DNA of 64,000 nucleotides from Pseudomonas sp. G2-4 (GTDB lineage Bacteria; Pseudomonadota; Gammaproteobacteria; Pseudomonadales; Pseudomonadaceae): NCBI RefSeq assembly GCF_030064125.1, contig NZ_CP125957.1, positions 1,550,001 to 1,614,000 of the forward strand, read 5' to 3'. Shown piece by piece: positions 63,885 to 64,000 of this stretch (position 1 is its first letter; each line of letters starts with the position of its first letter). The notes under the pieces were generated by a model. It saw only the letters and a program-made list of their open reading frames with translations, ran no database searches and was not told where the DNA came from. The position numbers and the translations under genes were made by a program.

Positions 63885-64000
63885 ATGTCCCGCGTTCTGA
63901 TCATCGAAAGCAGTGCCCGCCAGCAAGACTCGGTTTCCCGTCAACTGACCCAGACGTTCATCAGCCAGTGGAAAGCCGCGCACCCAGCTGATGAAATCAA
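63885..64000 (+). CDS. azoR: FMN-dependent NADH-azoreductase, 5' end only
   Basis: The first 38 codons of a flavodoxin-like azoreductase, cut by the window end. MSRVLIIESSARQQDSVSRQ is the FMN-binding start of the AzoR family (with SSARxxxSxSR), followed by LTQTFISQWKAAHPADEI. These enzymes reduce azo dyes and quinones with NADH. A GATGGAGCCTACATCCC ribosome-binding site precedes the ATG. The rest of the gene is not visible, so the call rests on the N-terminus and on the divergent LysR neighbour. Confidence 0.8.
   Translation, partial: MSRVLIIESSARQQDSVSRQLTQTFISQWKAAHPADEI

Overview
The window is a stretch of core chromosome from a fluorescent Pseudomonas, most likely the P. fluorescens group. 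The evidence is high GC throughout, an algU-mucA-mucB-mucD stress operon, the gcvR/bcp and dapA-bamC-purC neighbourhoods, an OprP/OprO-type porin, and many copies of the short palindromic repeats (REPs) typical of this group. No integrase, transposase, plasmid or phage gene was seen. The one stretch of clearly foreign composition is the 3' half of an RHS gene near 56 kb.

Layout. 0-4 kb: envelope-stress regulon (AlgU sigma factor, its MucA/MucB brake, MucD protease; mucC is absent). 4-12 kb: BepA-like protease, TusA-like protein, PerM-type exporter, peroxiredoxin, GcvR-like regulator, dapA, bamC, an MBL hydrolase, purC and tRNA-Ser(CGA). 12-19 kb: two small unknown genes, a chemoreceptor with a flagellar-type promoter, a cupin, a YegP-like protein, a CHM isomerase, a LysR regulator and a glutamine-synthetase-like ligase. 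19-33 kb: eptA, RNase D, ycgL/ycgN-type housekeeping genes, an M1/M61-like protein without its zinc motif, RNA methyltransferase, HNH protein, a spermidine-synthase-like protein, a cyclic-nucleotide-binding protein, oligopeptidase B and a YafJ-like amidotransferase. 34-38 kb: an MFS transporter followed by pxpABC, probably a 5-oxoproline uptake and hydrolysis unit. 38-47 kb: VWA/MoxR pair, DUF748 protein, cysK, lpxO, an EamA exporter and aceK. 47-53.5 kb: hrpA, a KAS III-like synthase, and an ECF sigma factor with a zinc-type anti-sigma factor. 53.6-58.4 kb: a phosphate-type porin behind a Pho-box-like site, an RHS protein with a variable AT-rich C-terminus, a FemAB/GNAT-type protein and aqpZ. 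58.4-64 kb: a duplicated gene end with REPs, an ABC exporter, cyclophilin, alpha/beta hydrolase, a LysR regulator, a small exported protein and the start of an azoreductase.

Functional themes are envelope maintenance (AlgU/Muc, BepA, BamC, DUF748, PpiA), lipid A modification (EptA, LpxO) and nutrient scavenging (OprP-type porin, PxpABC). Nearly all genes are familiar Pseudomonas families. The features most worth a second look are the RHS gene with a foreign tail and no visible immunity gene, the metallopeptidase-like protein lacking HExxH, the duplicated ABC-transporter 3' end, the sigma/anti-sigma pair beside the KAS III enzyme, and several candidate regulatory sites (Pho box, FliA promoter, ColR-like site, inverted repeat before the KAS gene). 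All functions are read from sequence and remembered family features; no database search was run.
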